Positions 1-7,921 of a stretch of 64,000 nucleotides of DNA are shown here, one piece after another. Origin of the DNA: Anaerolineae bacterium (GTDB lineage: Bacteria; Chloroflexota; Anaerolineae; Promineifilales; Promineifilaceae); NCBI GenBank assembly GCA_023954475.1, contig JAMLHW010000005.1, positions 186,001 through 250,000 of the forward strand, read 5' to 3'. The stretch's first letter is position 1; each line of letters starts with the position of its first letter. The notes below the pieces were generated by a model. That model worked only from the letters and a program-made list of their open reading frames with translations, had not been told where the DNA came from and made no database searches. The translations under genes were made by a program, and so were the position numbers.

Positions 1-822
1 TCAGCTCAATGTGAGTGACAGGTCATACACATGGCGTTTGCGCCAACCGGCAACGGCAGCAACCTGTGCTGCGGCATCTTTGCGCGACAAGCCGTCGGTC
101 AGGGCAGCCGCCAATGCCGCTCTCACCTGATTTTCATCCCATTCGGCCGAATCGGGTTCTGCTCCCGCGATCACCACCGTCACTTCACCACGCACCTGTT
201 CGCTGCCAAAATGAGCCAGCGCCGCTGCAGGCGTACCGCGCACAAGCTCTTCGTACAGCTTGGTCAATTCCCTCGCCACACACAGTTGCCGCTGGCCGAG
301 TACCGCAGCTATGTCTTCCAGGAGCGCTGTCAGCCGGTTAGGCGACTCATAGACGATCAAAGTATGCGGCAATGGCGCCGCATCTTGCAGCGCAGCGCGG
401 CGTGCTTTTTGTTGGCGCGGCAAAAATCCGAGGAAGAGAAAGCTGTCAGTCGGCAAACCGGAGGCAATCAGCGCCGTCGACACAGCCGATGGCCCGGGAA
501 TGGGGATCACGTTTATTCCGGCATCGATGGCTGCGCGAACGAGTCGATAACCGGGATCGGATATCGACGGCATGCCGGCATCAGAGACGAGCGCCACATC
601 GGCCGAAGCCAATCGCGCCACCAATTCGGCGACCTTTTCCGGCCCGCTGAACTCATGGTAACTGACCAACGGTGTTTCAATGGCATAGCGTTTGAGCAAT
701 TTGCCGGTCGTGCGCGTATCTTCTGCCGCGATCACGCTGACCTCATGCAACACGCGCACGGCGCGAAAGGTCATATCTTCCAGATTGCCGATGGGTGTGC
801 CAACGAGATACAGGTTACCCAT
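1..822 (-). CDS. rsmI: 16S rRNA 2'-O-ribose C1402 methyltransferase RsmI
   Basis: A complete 273-residue protein of the SAM-dependent tetrapyrrole-methylase fold. The family methylates the 2'-OH of C1402 in 16S rRNA. The N-terminus carries YLVGTPIGNLEDM, followed by AEDTRTTGKLL near residue 34, SDAGMPSISDPG near 80 and PGPSA near 110, all hallmarks of RsmI. Length is typical. It is the last gene of a minus-strand run (aroE, a 68-residue protein, a PpiC lipoprotein, rsmI) and starts 6 bp after the PpiC stop, so co-transcription is likely. Two iterated palindromes lie inside it, at 142 and 598. Identification is firm. Confidence 0.95.
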   Translation of the reverse strand: MGNLYLVGTPIGNLEDMTFRAVRVLHEVSVIAAEDTRTTGKLLKRYAIETPLVSYHEFSGPEKVAELVARLASADVALVSDAGMPSISDPGYRLVRAAIDAGINVIPIPGPSAVSTALIASGLPTDSFLFLGFLPRQQKARRAALQDAAPLPHTLIVYESPNRLTALLEDIAAVLGQRQLCVARELTKLYEELVRGTPAAALAHFGSEQVRGEVTVVIAGAEPDSAEWDENQVRAALAAALTDGLSRKDAAAQVAAVAGWRKRHVYDLSLTLS

Positions 823-828
823 GTGTGG

Positions 829-1791
829 TTAATCAAGACCGACCAGCACATCGACGACTGCTTGCGCCCGCGTTTCTTCGAGCCACGCTGTCGCCACTTC
901 GTTGATGAGGCGCTGCTGCTGTACGGCAGTGTATGGGCGGGCCGGATCGCGGTCTGTTACGAGAACGACGTAATAGGTCGTGATACCGGTGGTGACGGAT
1001 ATGACATCGCTGAATACACCGGGCTGCAAGGCAAAGGCAGCGTCTTCCAGTTCGGGCACAGTAAGCATGCCGCGTGTAAACCAGCCGATGTCGCCACGTG
1101 TAGTCGCTTTGTTGGGATCGGTTGAGTAGAGATCGAGCAAGGTCACAAAGTCACCACCGCCCTGTAACTGAAAGACGACTTCAGCGGCATCTTCGGCGCT
1201 GTCCGTTTGAATGACGCGGGCACGGACAAATTCGGCCGAATCGCCCACGTCAGCCGTCACATCTTCCAGCACACGCGTGCGCAGCAACTCCGCAGCAACG
1301 GCATCGTGAAAGGTCGCTTCTGTGTAGCCATTTTCCGCCAGCCACAATTGATACGCTTCCGGGCCGATTTTGGCGACAGTCTCGGCAATGGCAGCATCTA
1401 CCTCTTCCGGCGTGATGCCGATGCCGCGCCGCGCCGCTTCCTGGGCAATCAACACATCTTCGATCAGCTTCTCCAGCGCCGCTTTGCGCGGATCGAGACC
1501 GCTAAACTGCACTTCCTGAATCGCCAATTCGCTCTCGTAAGCCTCGAGATAAATCGGCTCGCCATTAACCGTAGCGGCCAATGGGCGCGGTGTGGCGGTT
1601 GGCGTCGGGGTTGGTAACGGCGTGTTTGTCGGGGGAATGGGTGTGTTGGTGGCAGGAATGATTTCGGCCGAAAGCGGCGTCTCAACCTGACCATTACCCG
1701 CATCGTCGGCACATGCGCCCAAAATCAACGCTAATACAGCCAGCAATGCCACCCAAATGAAGCGTTTTCGAACAGATTCGAACAGTGTCAT
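829..1791 (-). CDS. PpiC/parvulin-type peptidyl-prolyl isomerase lipoprotein
   Basis: A 320-residue exported foldase. The N-terminus has a signal peptide ending in the lipobox LILGAC, then a short Thr/Pro-rich spacer, typical of membrane-anchored lipoproteins. A SurA-like helical part follows (about 70-190). The parvulin domain (about 195-300) contains GDIGWFTRG and PGVFSDV, the usual rotamase strand and loop motifs. It probably assists folding of secreted proteins at the cell surface, as PrsA does. The start at 1791 is chosen because ATG overlaps the stop of the upstream gene as ATGA, implying translational coupling. An in-frame start further upstream would put an unusual His/Arg-rich stretch before the signal peptide. 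Confidence 0.88.
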   Translation of the reverse strand: MTLFESVRKRFIWVALLAVLALILGACADDAGNGQVETPLSAEIIPATNTPIPPTNTPLPTPTPTATPRPLAATVNGEPIYLEAYESELAIQEVQFSGLDPRKAALEKLIEDVLIAQEAARRGIGITPEEVDAAIAETVAKIGPEAYQLWLAENGYTEATFHDAVAAELLRTRVLEDVTADVGDSAEFVRARVIQTDSAEDAAEVVFQLQGGGDFVTLLDLYSTDPNKATTRGDIGWFTRGMLTVPELEDAAFALQPGVFSDVISVTTGITTYYVVLVTDRDPARPYTAVQQQRLINEVATAWLEETRAQAVVDVLVGLD

Positions 1792-1994
1792 GTGAACAAT
1801 TGTAGCAGCACGTAGACAATGATGACGATTGTGACGACGGCACATCCAACGCGAATGAGGGTATTGGCAATTGATGCAGCCAGCCGCAGCGCCACAATGA
1901 CGACCAGGATGATAAGCGCTGCCAGGACCAAATCGGGAATGAAATCGATGTTTATTCCCAGCCCGAGGGTAAAATCACGCAATCCGTCAAACAT
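1788..1994 (-). CDS. Small two-helix membrane protein
   Basis: A 68-residue protein of unknown function. After about 20 residues (MFDGLRDFTLGLGINIDF) come two strongly hydrophobic segments, about 21-46 and 49-67, so it should be an integral membrane hairpin. A GAAGGA ribosome-binding site lies 8 nt before the ATG. Its stop overlaps the ATG of the PpiC lipoprotein gene, so the two are probably translated together. Position between aroE and a foldase gene gives no firm functional clue. No homologue is recognised from sequence alone. Confidence 0.7.
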   Translation of the reverse strand: MFDGLRDFTLGLGINIDFIPDLVLAALIILVVIVALRLAASIANTLIRVGCAVVTIVIIVYVLLQLFT

Positions 1995-2061
1995 GCTACG
2001 TTCCTTCGATTTTGCCGCAATCTGGTCAGGTGGCGCAACGCCACGGTCAAACCGGATTGTG

Positions 2062-2910
2062 CTATGGCAGCGCGTCCGCCATAACGGCGAGATCTGGTTC
2101 GCACCCCGTCCACAGGGCAAAAGCTTGTGCGCCTTGTCGCAACAGCATACCCAGTCCGTTGACAGCGCGGCAACCGACATAATTTGCCTGCTGCATCAGG
2201 CGCGTTTCGCGCGGATTGTACACCAAATCGTAGACGATGCAGCCCGATGGCAGCGGCACAAGCTCCGGCCACGGAGAGTACTCACCATAGGGCGTCATGC
2301 CCAACGGCGTTGTATTGACGATCAGCGGTGAAGAAAACGGGATGTCGCCCAACTCGTCGAGTGCGTGTGCGACCAACTCTGCTGCGCCGCACCAGGGCCG
2401 CAAGTCGGCGATCAGGTCACGGGCTTGTTGGGGACGTCGGGCAAACAGATGGACGTTGGTTTGCGCTTGCGCCAATGCGTAGACGACGGCTCGTGCCGAG
2501 CCACCTGCACCGAGCACAATGCAATCGCGACCGGCAAAGGGGATGTTGTTGGCCGTTAAATCGGCCGAAAATCCCGACCAATCAGTGTTGTAACCAGACG
2601 TTACCGGCTGTTCACCGGCGTGATCGATGACAATCGTGTTCACCGCACCGATTGCCAACGCGGCATCGTCAATGTGGTCGAGCAGCGCCATCACCGTCTG
2701 CTTGTGCGGAATCGTGACATTGACACCGCGAAAGCCCAGCGCCGCCACACCACAAACCGCATCGCCCAGTTGCTCCGGCGCCACCGGCAGCGGCACATAG
2801 ACGATATTCAATCCCAATGCTGCGGCTGCCGCATTGTGCAGTGCCGGACTGTGGCTGTGCGCCACAGGCCATCCCAGCAGACCAAGCAGTTGTGTGTCCC
2901 CGTCAACCAT
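2062..2910 (-). CDS. aroE: Shikimate dehydrogenase (NADP+)
   Basis: A 282-residue enzyme reducing 3-dehydroshikimate to shikimate in aromatic amino acid synthesis. The substrate-binding motif HSHSPALHN is near residue 18. The catalytic Lys is in TIPHKQTV near 68. The NADP-binding Rossmann loop GAGGSARAV is near 135, and the C-terminal GLGMLLRQGAQAF matches the family. Length is normal. The ATG at 2910 is directly preceded by an in-frame GTG at 2913, and neither has a strong ribosome-binding site. It heads the minus-strand run that ends in rsmI, with a 67-bp gap to the next gene. Confidence 0.95.
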   Translation of the reverse strand: MVDGDTQLLGLLGWPVAHSHSPALHNAAAAALGLNIVYVPLPVAPEQLGDAVCGVAALGFRGVNVTIPHKQTVMALLDHIDDAALAIGAVNTIVIDHAGEQPVTSGYNTDWSGFSADLTANNIPFAGRDCIVLGAGGSARAVVYALAQAQTNVHLFARRPQQARDLIADLRPWCGAAELVAHALDELGDIPFSSPLIVNTTPLGMTPYGEYSPWPELVPLPSGCIVYDLVYNPRETRLMQQANYVGCRAVNGLGMLLRQGAQAFALWTGCEPDLAVMADALP

Positions 2911-3272
2911 CACCGAACGCCTGCTTCACCTGTCGTAGGTCAGGTGCAAGCTCGTTAGGCGGCGAGCAAGCACACGAAATAATAACATTGAAATCGTTTG
3001 CAGCTTTTTACGCGCCTTTTCACATGCGCTTTCATCATTGTTCTCGACTTTCCCCTTAATGATGTAAAGTCGGCAAAATTTGTGAATCTAACCAATACTT
3101 TGCCGAAAAGCAAAGAGTAATTTTTGACCGCCGCTTCTTGCAGAATCTTGACTTTGCCAATCAGGCGTGGCGTTTGCGGAGTCGTGTCAGACAATGCTTT
3201 TTCAGCCCCACACAACGAAGCAAAGACAGCATTCGATAAGAAACGGTACGGTAAAGACGCTGACCGCAGCCA
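2911..3272. other. Spacer upstream of aroE, no gene seen
   Basis: This 362-bp AT-richer spacer between two minus-strand genes has no credible coding region. It holds a small hairpin, CTTTGC-CGAAAA-GCAAAG, at about 3102-3119. It has no iterated palindrome, part of a 2-kb desert that includes the neighbouring reductase. A promoter for the aroE run must lie here, but I could not place one with confidence. Confidence 0.5.
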
Positions 3273-4337
3273 TCAAGAAGACTTTACCGGAGCTAGGGCT
3301 TCGGGGTCGGCTGGGTCGGTTGTTGCAGGCTGTCGTTTCGGTCCGTCACCGGCACGGTGATAAAAGGCTGCAGGCTCGTTGGCTAGCGCAGTAAGCGCAT
3401 CTAGTTGCACCGTTTCAAGCTGGACGGTAGTCGCTGTCGCGTTAGCGCGTAGTTCGTCTAGGGTCTCGGCTCCAACAATGACTGATGCGACTGCCGGGCG
3501 CGACAGTAACCAAGCGAGCGAGACCTGATATAGTTGTAGTCCCCATGCACGGCTGAGTCGCTCGACCTCGCGGGCAATGGCGATTTCGGACTCGGGGAAC
3601 CCGGAACCCTGGAATCGCTGATCTCCAGCGACGTCCCGGGCGAGAACATCAAGACTGGCAAGCAAGCCACCGTGCACCGGCGCGTAGGGGATGATAGACA
3701 GCCCGAATTGCTCACAAGCGGGCGCAAGTTCGCGTTCAGCAGATCGGTCAATGAGATTGTACTTAACCTGCACGGCGACAGGCGCGTTTAGACGACGATC
3801 GTCCGCGATCCACAGGGCACGGGTGACCAGCCAAGCGGGGTGATTGGACAGCCCGACATAGCGGATCTTGCCCTGCCGAATAAGGTCGTCGTAAGCTGCG
3901 AGGGTCTGCTCCAGCGGTGTGTGCGGGTCGGGGTCGTGGGCATAGTAGAGGTCGATATAGTCGGTCTCTAAGCGACGTAGGCTCGTTTCGACTTGGCGGA
4001 TGATATGCCTGCGCGACAGGCCACGGTCATTGACGCCATGCCCAACGATCCCGTTGGACTTGGTGGCGATCACTACCTCGTCGCGGCGACCACGGAGTGC
4101 TCGACCAATGAGTTGCTCGGCAGGTTCCCGATCGGCCGCAGCAGGAGCACCTGGCCGGTCGAAGACTGGCATATTTCCGTACACGTCGGCGGTGTCAACG
4201 AAGTTGATGCCAAGGTCGAGCGCTTCGCCGACGAGTCGATCGGTGTGCTCCGCAGTCGGTGCGACTCCAAAGGTGGCTGTGCCGAGCGCGATCTGGGACA
4301 CTCTGATACCGGTCGAACCAAGGATGGAGTATTTCAT
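3273..4337 (-). CDS. Aldo/keto reductase
   Basis: A 354-residue NADPH-dependent aldo/keto reductase with a TIM-barrel fold. The N-terminus MKYSILGSTGIRVSQIALGT is characteristic. The catalytic tetrad is visible: Asp and Tyr in DTADVYGN, Lys in VIATKSNG, His in DLYYAHDPDP. The C-terminal cofactor segment is SVIVGAETLDELRANA. The start at 4337 has a GAAGGAA site 8 nt upstream and matches the family N-terminus. It resembles the general stress/sugar reductase subfamily; the substrate cannot be told. The C-terminal 25 residues are Pro-rich and look disordered. The gene has no copy of the iterated palindrome, which may mean recent acquisition. Confidence 0.92.
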   Translation of the reverse strand: MKYSILGSTGIRVSQIALGTATFGVAPTAEHTDRLVGEALDLGINFVDTADVYGNMPVFDRPGAPAAADREPAEQLIGRALRGRRDEVVIATKSNGIVGHGVNDRGLSRRHIIRQVETSLRRLETDYIDLYYAHDPDPHTPLEQTLAAYDDLIRQGKIRYVGLSNHPAWLVTRALWIADDRRLNAPVAVQVKYNLIDRSAERELAPACEQFGLSIIPYAPVHGGLLASLDVLARDVAGDQRFQGSGFPESEIAIAREVERLSRAWGLQLYQVSLAWLLSRPAVASVIVGAETLDELRANATATTVQLETVQLDALTALANEPAAFYHRAGDGPKRQPATTDPADPEALAPVKSS

Positions 4338-4424
4338 AAATGGCTTCCTTCTCTTGTGCAAAGAGTTAAACGATTATACGGTAGCTGTCAATGAAAGCAG
4401 TGATGTGAAACCCGCCTAACGGCA

Positions 4425-5747
4425 TTAACGATGACTCCAGAATGCAACAAGGCCATCGGAAATTATCGTCGGTTCGGAGCCATCGCTGGGAAAGACGGCG
4501 ATGACAGGTTCTTCACCGAGTTGGATGGGGAGGGCAATGGCGTCACTGGCAGGTGACCAGAGTGCATGACTGCGGCTGTACTGATCGTAAAACGGCAGAA
4601 ACTGGGTCAAAAACAGAAGGCTGGGTTCAAAGACGGCGATCCATTCGGCCGAATCTTCCTCAGCGCCGTCTCCCACAGTTGTTACCCACAAATCAAGCGT
4701 AACACGCGGGTGGCGCTGTGCAATACGCTGCAAGGTCGCATCGGCCGATTCACTACCTTGAAATTCCGGGCGCAGCGTCAGATAGGCGATCTGTCGACCA
4801 TCCGGCGACCAGAAAAAGGCCAGCACAAAGTCTTCGACCAGCACCCGTTCTGCGCCTGTCGTCGCATCGATCAGATGCAGTGGCCCGAACGACCCGGTTT
4901 CGGCCGAATCCGGCGGCGCGACAAACGCCAGTTGATCGCCCTGCGGATTCCAGGCCAACGCAGTCGTCTGATTGTGATCGAGAAGGGTTTCATCACCTGT
5001 TACCATATTGCGCACGACCACCTGACGCTGCGACTCATCCACTTGCGCATATGCCACATACGCTCCGCTTGGCGCTATGTCTGGCGATTGGAAAAAGCCC
5101 GGTTCAGCAATTGAATCACCGCTACCGTCGCCGTCAGGCGCAATGAACGCCAGCCTTGCGGTGCGCCCACCAGGCACACCGGTATGGATCAACATCTCAC
5201 TGCCGTCATCGTGCCAATCCCAATAAAACGGCTGCCCAGTCGTCAACAAAACCGGATCCGTTACGCCGTCTCGTGCTGCCATATACAAACCTAAACTGCG
5301 CGAATGGTTGGCGATGAAACTGATTTGCGTGCCGTCCGGCGACCAATAATGATAAATGGGCGCATCGGCATCCTGATAAATGGTGCGTGGACGCGAATCG
5401 GCCGAATCTTCCAGCACGAAAATTCCACCACGGCTACCATCACTGCCAATAACAGCGATAGCGTCATCTTCCGGCGACCACGATGGGAATTGATAGAACA
5501 TATCTGACGCAGTTAGCGTGCGTCTTTGCTCACCCGTTGGCGCGACCGTTTCAATTTGACCGGCTGTATTCACCAGCACCAGGCGATTGGGAAGACCGTC
5601 TGCCACACTACTGTTGCCTGAGAAAAACACCGGTAGCAACACCAATGCTAATACGCCAAAGACAACACAAGGCGCAATGACGACGGGCATGATGATAGCA
5701 AGGGCAACTGCACCACTACTGCCGGAAAGTTGATCTTCGTCAGACAT
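4425..5747 (-). CDS. Membrane-anchored TolB-like beta-propeller protein
   Basis: A 440-residue protein with one N-terminal membrane helix (about 15-43, VALAIIMPVVIAP onward) and a large exported region. That region carries WD40-like PD40 repeats, seen as WSPEDDAIAV, WSPDGTQISFI, WNPQGDQLAFVA and WSPDGRQIAYL. Such propellers are common in Chloroflexota surface proteins and are usually binding scaffolds; no catalytic motif is visible. The ATG at 5747 has GAGGT about 10 nt upstream. It carries four iterated palindromes, several read as DSAE in the protein. The ligand is unknown. Confidence 0.8.
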   Translation of the reverse strand: MSDEDQLSGSSGAVALAIIMPVVIAPCVVFGVLALVLLPVFFSGNSSVADGLPNRLVLVNTAGQIETVAPTGEQRRTLTASDMFYQFPSWSPEDDAIAVIGSDGSRGGIFVLEDSADSRPRTIYQDADAPIYHYWSPDGTQISFIANHSRSLGLYMAARDGVTDPVLLTTGQPFYWDWHDDGSEMLIHTGVPGGRTARLAFIAPDGDGSGDSIAEPGFFQSPDIAPSGAYVAYAQVDESQRQVVVRNMVTGDETLLDHNQTTALAWNPQGDQLAFVAPPDSAETGSFGPLHLIDATTGAERVLVEDFVLAFFWSPDGRQIAYLTLRPEFQGSESADATLQRIAQRHPRVTLDLWVTTVGDGAEEDSAEWIAVFEPSLLFLTQFLPFYDQYSRSHALWSPASDAIALPIQLGEEPVIAVFPSDGSEPTIISDGLVAFWSHR

Positions 5748-5923
5748 AAAATACGTACCTCGCAGTCTTTTTTACACATCAACCCCTGCAACGGTCTGGA
5801 TTGATAGCGGGCAACTATTGATAATTGTAGTTCCCCGCAAATCATAACAAACAATCTGCTGCTGTGCCGTTGGTTCACTGCCTAAATGTGATTTGACTGT
5901 ATCTTCTCAAATTTTCCGGGAAA

Positions 5924-5988
5924 AGACCCCAGGGGTTTCGCAATAGAATGAGTTTACCTCCGGCAATACGCCCAAACCCCTGGGGTCT
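5924..5988. repeat. 15-bp perfect inverted repeat, each arm itself palindromic
   Basis: AGACCCCAGGGGTTT at 5924-5938 is matched by AAACCCCTGGGGTCT at 5974-5988, a perfect inverted pair separated by 35 bp. Each arm also contains the palindrome ACCCCAGGGGT, so it can form one long stem or two small hairpins. It lies between the divergent TolB-like gene and the ABC exporter genes. It could be a REP/MITE-like unit or an operator. No gene is seen in the 5748-6129 spacer. Confidence 0.8.
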
Positions 5989-6013
5989 GCCGCGCTTTTC
6001 TGGGAAGTTAGGT

Positions 6014-6043
6014 TTGACTCAACAAAAAAGAACGTGTTACGAT
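6014..6043 (+). promoter_or_regulatory. Candidate sigma-70 promoter for the ABC exporter genes
   Basis: TTGACT at 6014-6019 and TACGAT at 6038-6043 are separated by 18 bp, close to -35 and -10 consensus. Transcription would start near 6050, leaving a leader of about 80 nt before the ATG at 6130. The paired repeat at 5924-5988 lies just upstream and could bind a regulator. Confidence 0.45.
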
Positions 6044-6129
6044 GTGGCAGTATGAATATTGCTGCGCACAACCATTTGTTACAATAGCATCTGTATGCGT
6101 ACCAGCGTTCACCCTGATTTGGAGACACC

Positions 6130-7038
6130 ATGCACGATCCCGATTATGCCATCGAGACCAGACAGTTGAGTTATTCTTATGGTAAACATCGCGGCATTGA
6201 TGCCGTCGATTTGACCGTCGCTAAAGGTGAAGTGTTTGGCTTTTTGGGGCCAAACGGTGCCGGCAAGACAACAACGCTGCGCTTGTTACTCGATGTGATT
6301 CGGCCGAAAACCGGTACAGCATCGATCTTCGGCTACGATTGCCAAAAAGAAGGTATTGCGGCCCGTCAACACGTCGGCTATCTACCCGGAGAACTGGCAT
6401 TGCCCGGCAATATGCGCGGTCGCAGCTACCTCAACATGCTCGATGCCATACGCGGCAAGGCCGACGCCGACTATCGGCGACAACTGTACGGGCGTCTCGA
6501 TCTCGATATCAGTCGGCGCATTCGCGAATACTCACGCGGCAACAAACAAAAACTGGGCCTCATCGCCGCCATGATGCACAAACCCGATGTGTTGATTCTC
6601 GACGAGCCAACCAGTGGACTCGACCCGCTCGTCCAACAGACAGTGCTCGATCTGGTGCGCGAAACGCGTGAGGAAGGTCGCACGGTGTTCTTTTCGTCGC
6701 ACAACTTGCCCGAGGTGCAAGCGGTGTGTGACCGCGCCGGTATCATCCGTAACGGCAGACTGGTCGCCGTGGAGAGCGTCAACGAGTTGCTGCACCGCTC
6801 ATTTCACCGTATACGACTGTGGGTGCGTGAACCGATTCCTAACGAGACACTGTTGATAGAGGGTGTGAAAGTACTCGATTCGGCCGAAAATCGCTACACA
6901 GTCGAAATCAGTCAAAACCTCGACCAATTCATGTGGGCCGTCGCCGGAAAAGGCATCATCGACATCGAAACACTCGACCTCTCGCTCGAAGAAGTTTTCC
7001 TCGCCTATTACGGCAAAGGAGCCGACAATCATGTTTAG
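6130..7038 (+). CDS. ABC transporter ATP-binding protein (ABC-2 exporter)
   Basis: A 302-residue ATPase subunit. Walker A is GPNGAGKTT near residue 41, the signature is YSRGNKQKLGL near 138, and Walker B with the D-loop is LILDEPTSGLDP near 157. The switch His is in FFSSHNLPEVQ. The C-terminal 80 residues form the DUF4162-type extension usual in this exporter class. A GGAGA site lies 6-7 nt before the ATG. The downstream permease gene overlaps its end by 8 bp, so the pair forms one transporter. The substrate is unknown; relatives export antibiotics, lipids or peptides. Confidence 0.93.
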   Translation: MHDPDYAIETRQLSYSYGKHRGIDAVDLTVAKGEVFGFLGPNGAGKTTTLRLLLDVIRPKTGTASIFGYDCQKEGIAARQHVGYLPGELALPGNMRGRSYLNMLDAIRGKADADYRRQLYGRLDLDISRRIREYSRGNKQKLGLIAAMMHKPDVLILDEPTSGLDPLVQQTVLDLVRETREEGRTVFFSSHNLPEVQAVCDRAGIIRNGRLVAVESVNELLHRSFHRIRLWVREPIPNETLLIEGVKVLDSAENRYTVEISQNLDQFMWAVAGKGIIDIETLDLSLEEVFLAYYGKGADNHV

Positions 7039-7861
7039 ATTATTTTGGGTTGAACTCGTGAAACGGCGTGTTGCCATCTTCGGCTGGGGTCTCGGTTTGG
7101 CCGCATACGGCGCAATGGTCACCGCGATTGCGCCGGAATTGGCTTCACAACTCGGTGCCATAGACCTGCAATCAATCGCCATCTACGCTGCGATGGGCAT
7201 CACCACCAATATCGACTCTGCCTTGAGCATGTTGAGCATGTACATCCCGTTCATGGGTTTGATGGCAGCCGCCTACGCGCTGATCGCCGGCGTCAATGCA
7301 TTGGCCGGTGAAGAAGAAAACGGCACACTCGAAAATGTACTCGCCATGCCGCTACGGCGACGGCGTATCGTCATCGCCAAAGCCTGGGCATTGGCTGTGG
7401 CCGTCGCCCTCGTCCTTTTCATCGCCTTTCTGGGCTACGCTGTCGCATTTCTCGCCATTCAGGATCAACTCGAATCGTCCATCACGCTAGAGAAACTACT
7501 GCTGGGATCACTGGAACCGTGGCCGCTCTGCTTTGCATTTGCCATGCTCGGTATGCTGCTCGGCGCCTTCCTGCCACGCCGTATACACGCCTTGATGATC
7601 GGCCTGATCATCCTCATCGCCGCCTATTTCATCAACAATCTGGCGGCAATTTCACCGTCGCTGGAAACGCTGCAACCATTCTCGCCGTTTTACTATTACG
7701 GTGCCGGTGCTGCGCTGACCGACAGTCCAGATGTCAACAACATCCTCATTCTGCTGGGTATTGGGTTGGGAGCACTGCTACTGGCCTTGATCAGCTTCCA
7801 ACGCCGCGATGTCACTGTAGGTCAGTGGCCATGGCAACGACGCCGCGCACCGCAACCCTGA
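7031..7861 (+). CDS. ABC-2 type transporter permease
   Basis: A 276-residue integral membrane partner of the preceding ATPase. It starts MFRLFWVELVKRRVAIFGWG, the amphipathic elbow helix plus first span typical of ABC-2 permeases. About six hydrophobic spans follow, with the conserved GEEENGTLENVLAMPL loop after span 2 that docks on the ATPase. The start overlaps the ATPase gene by 8 bp, showing translational coupling. The C-terminal tail is Arg-rich (QRRRAPQP). It contains no iterated palindrome. Confidence 0.88.
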   Translation: MFRLFWVELVKRRVAIFGWGLGLAAYGAMVTAIAPELASQLGAIDLQSIAIYAAMGITTNIDSALSMLSMYIPFMGLMAAAYALIAGVNALAGEEENGTLENVLAMPLRRRRIVIAKAWALAVAVALVLFIAFLGYAVAFLAIQDQLESSITLEKLLLGSLEPWPLCFAFAMLGMLLGAFLPRRIHALMIGLIILIAAYFINNLAAISPSLETLQPFSPFYYYGAGAALTDSPDVNNILILLGIGLGALLLALISFQRRDVTVGQWPWQRRRAPQP

Positions 7862-7921
7862 TAGAAGTTTAGCGAGATCAAACGTGAGGCGAACGCCAAA
7901 ATCATTTGTCCGATGCAGCGG

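Noticed and set aside
31-1125. Long plus-strand open frame of 364 codons opposite rsmI and the PpiC gene
   Set aside because: It is antisense to two well-identified genes, has no ribosome site and encodes no recognisable domain. The same applies to 38182-39153 opposite the site-2 protease and 41287-42099 opposite the ABC-F gene.
2955-3360. Short frames in the spacer between aroE and the aldo/keto reductase
   Set aside because: No ribosome sites, irregular composition and overlap with the reductase 3' end make them non-coding.
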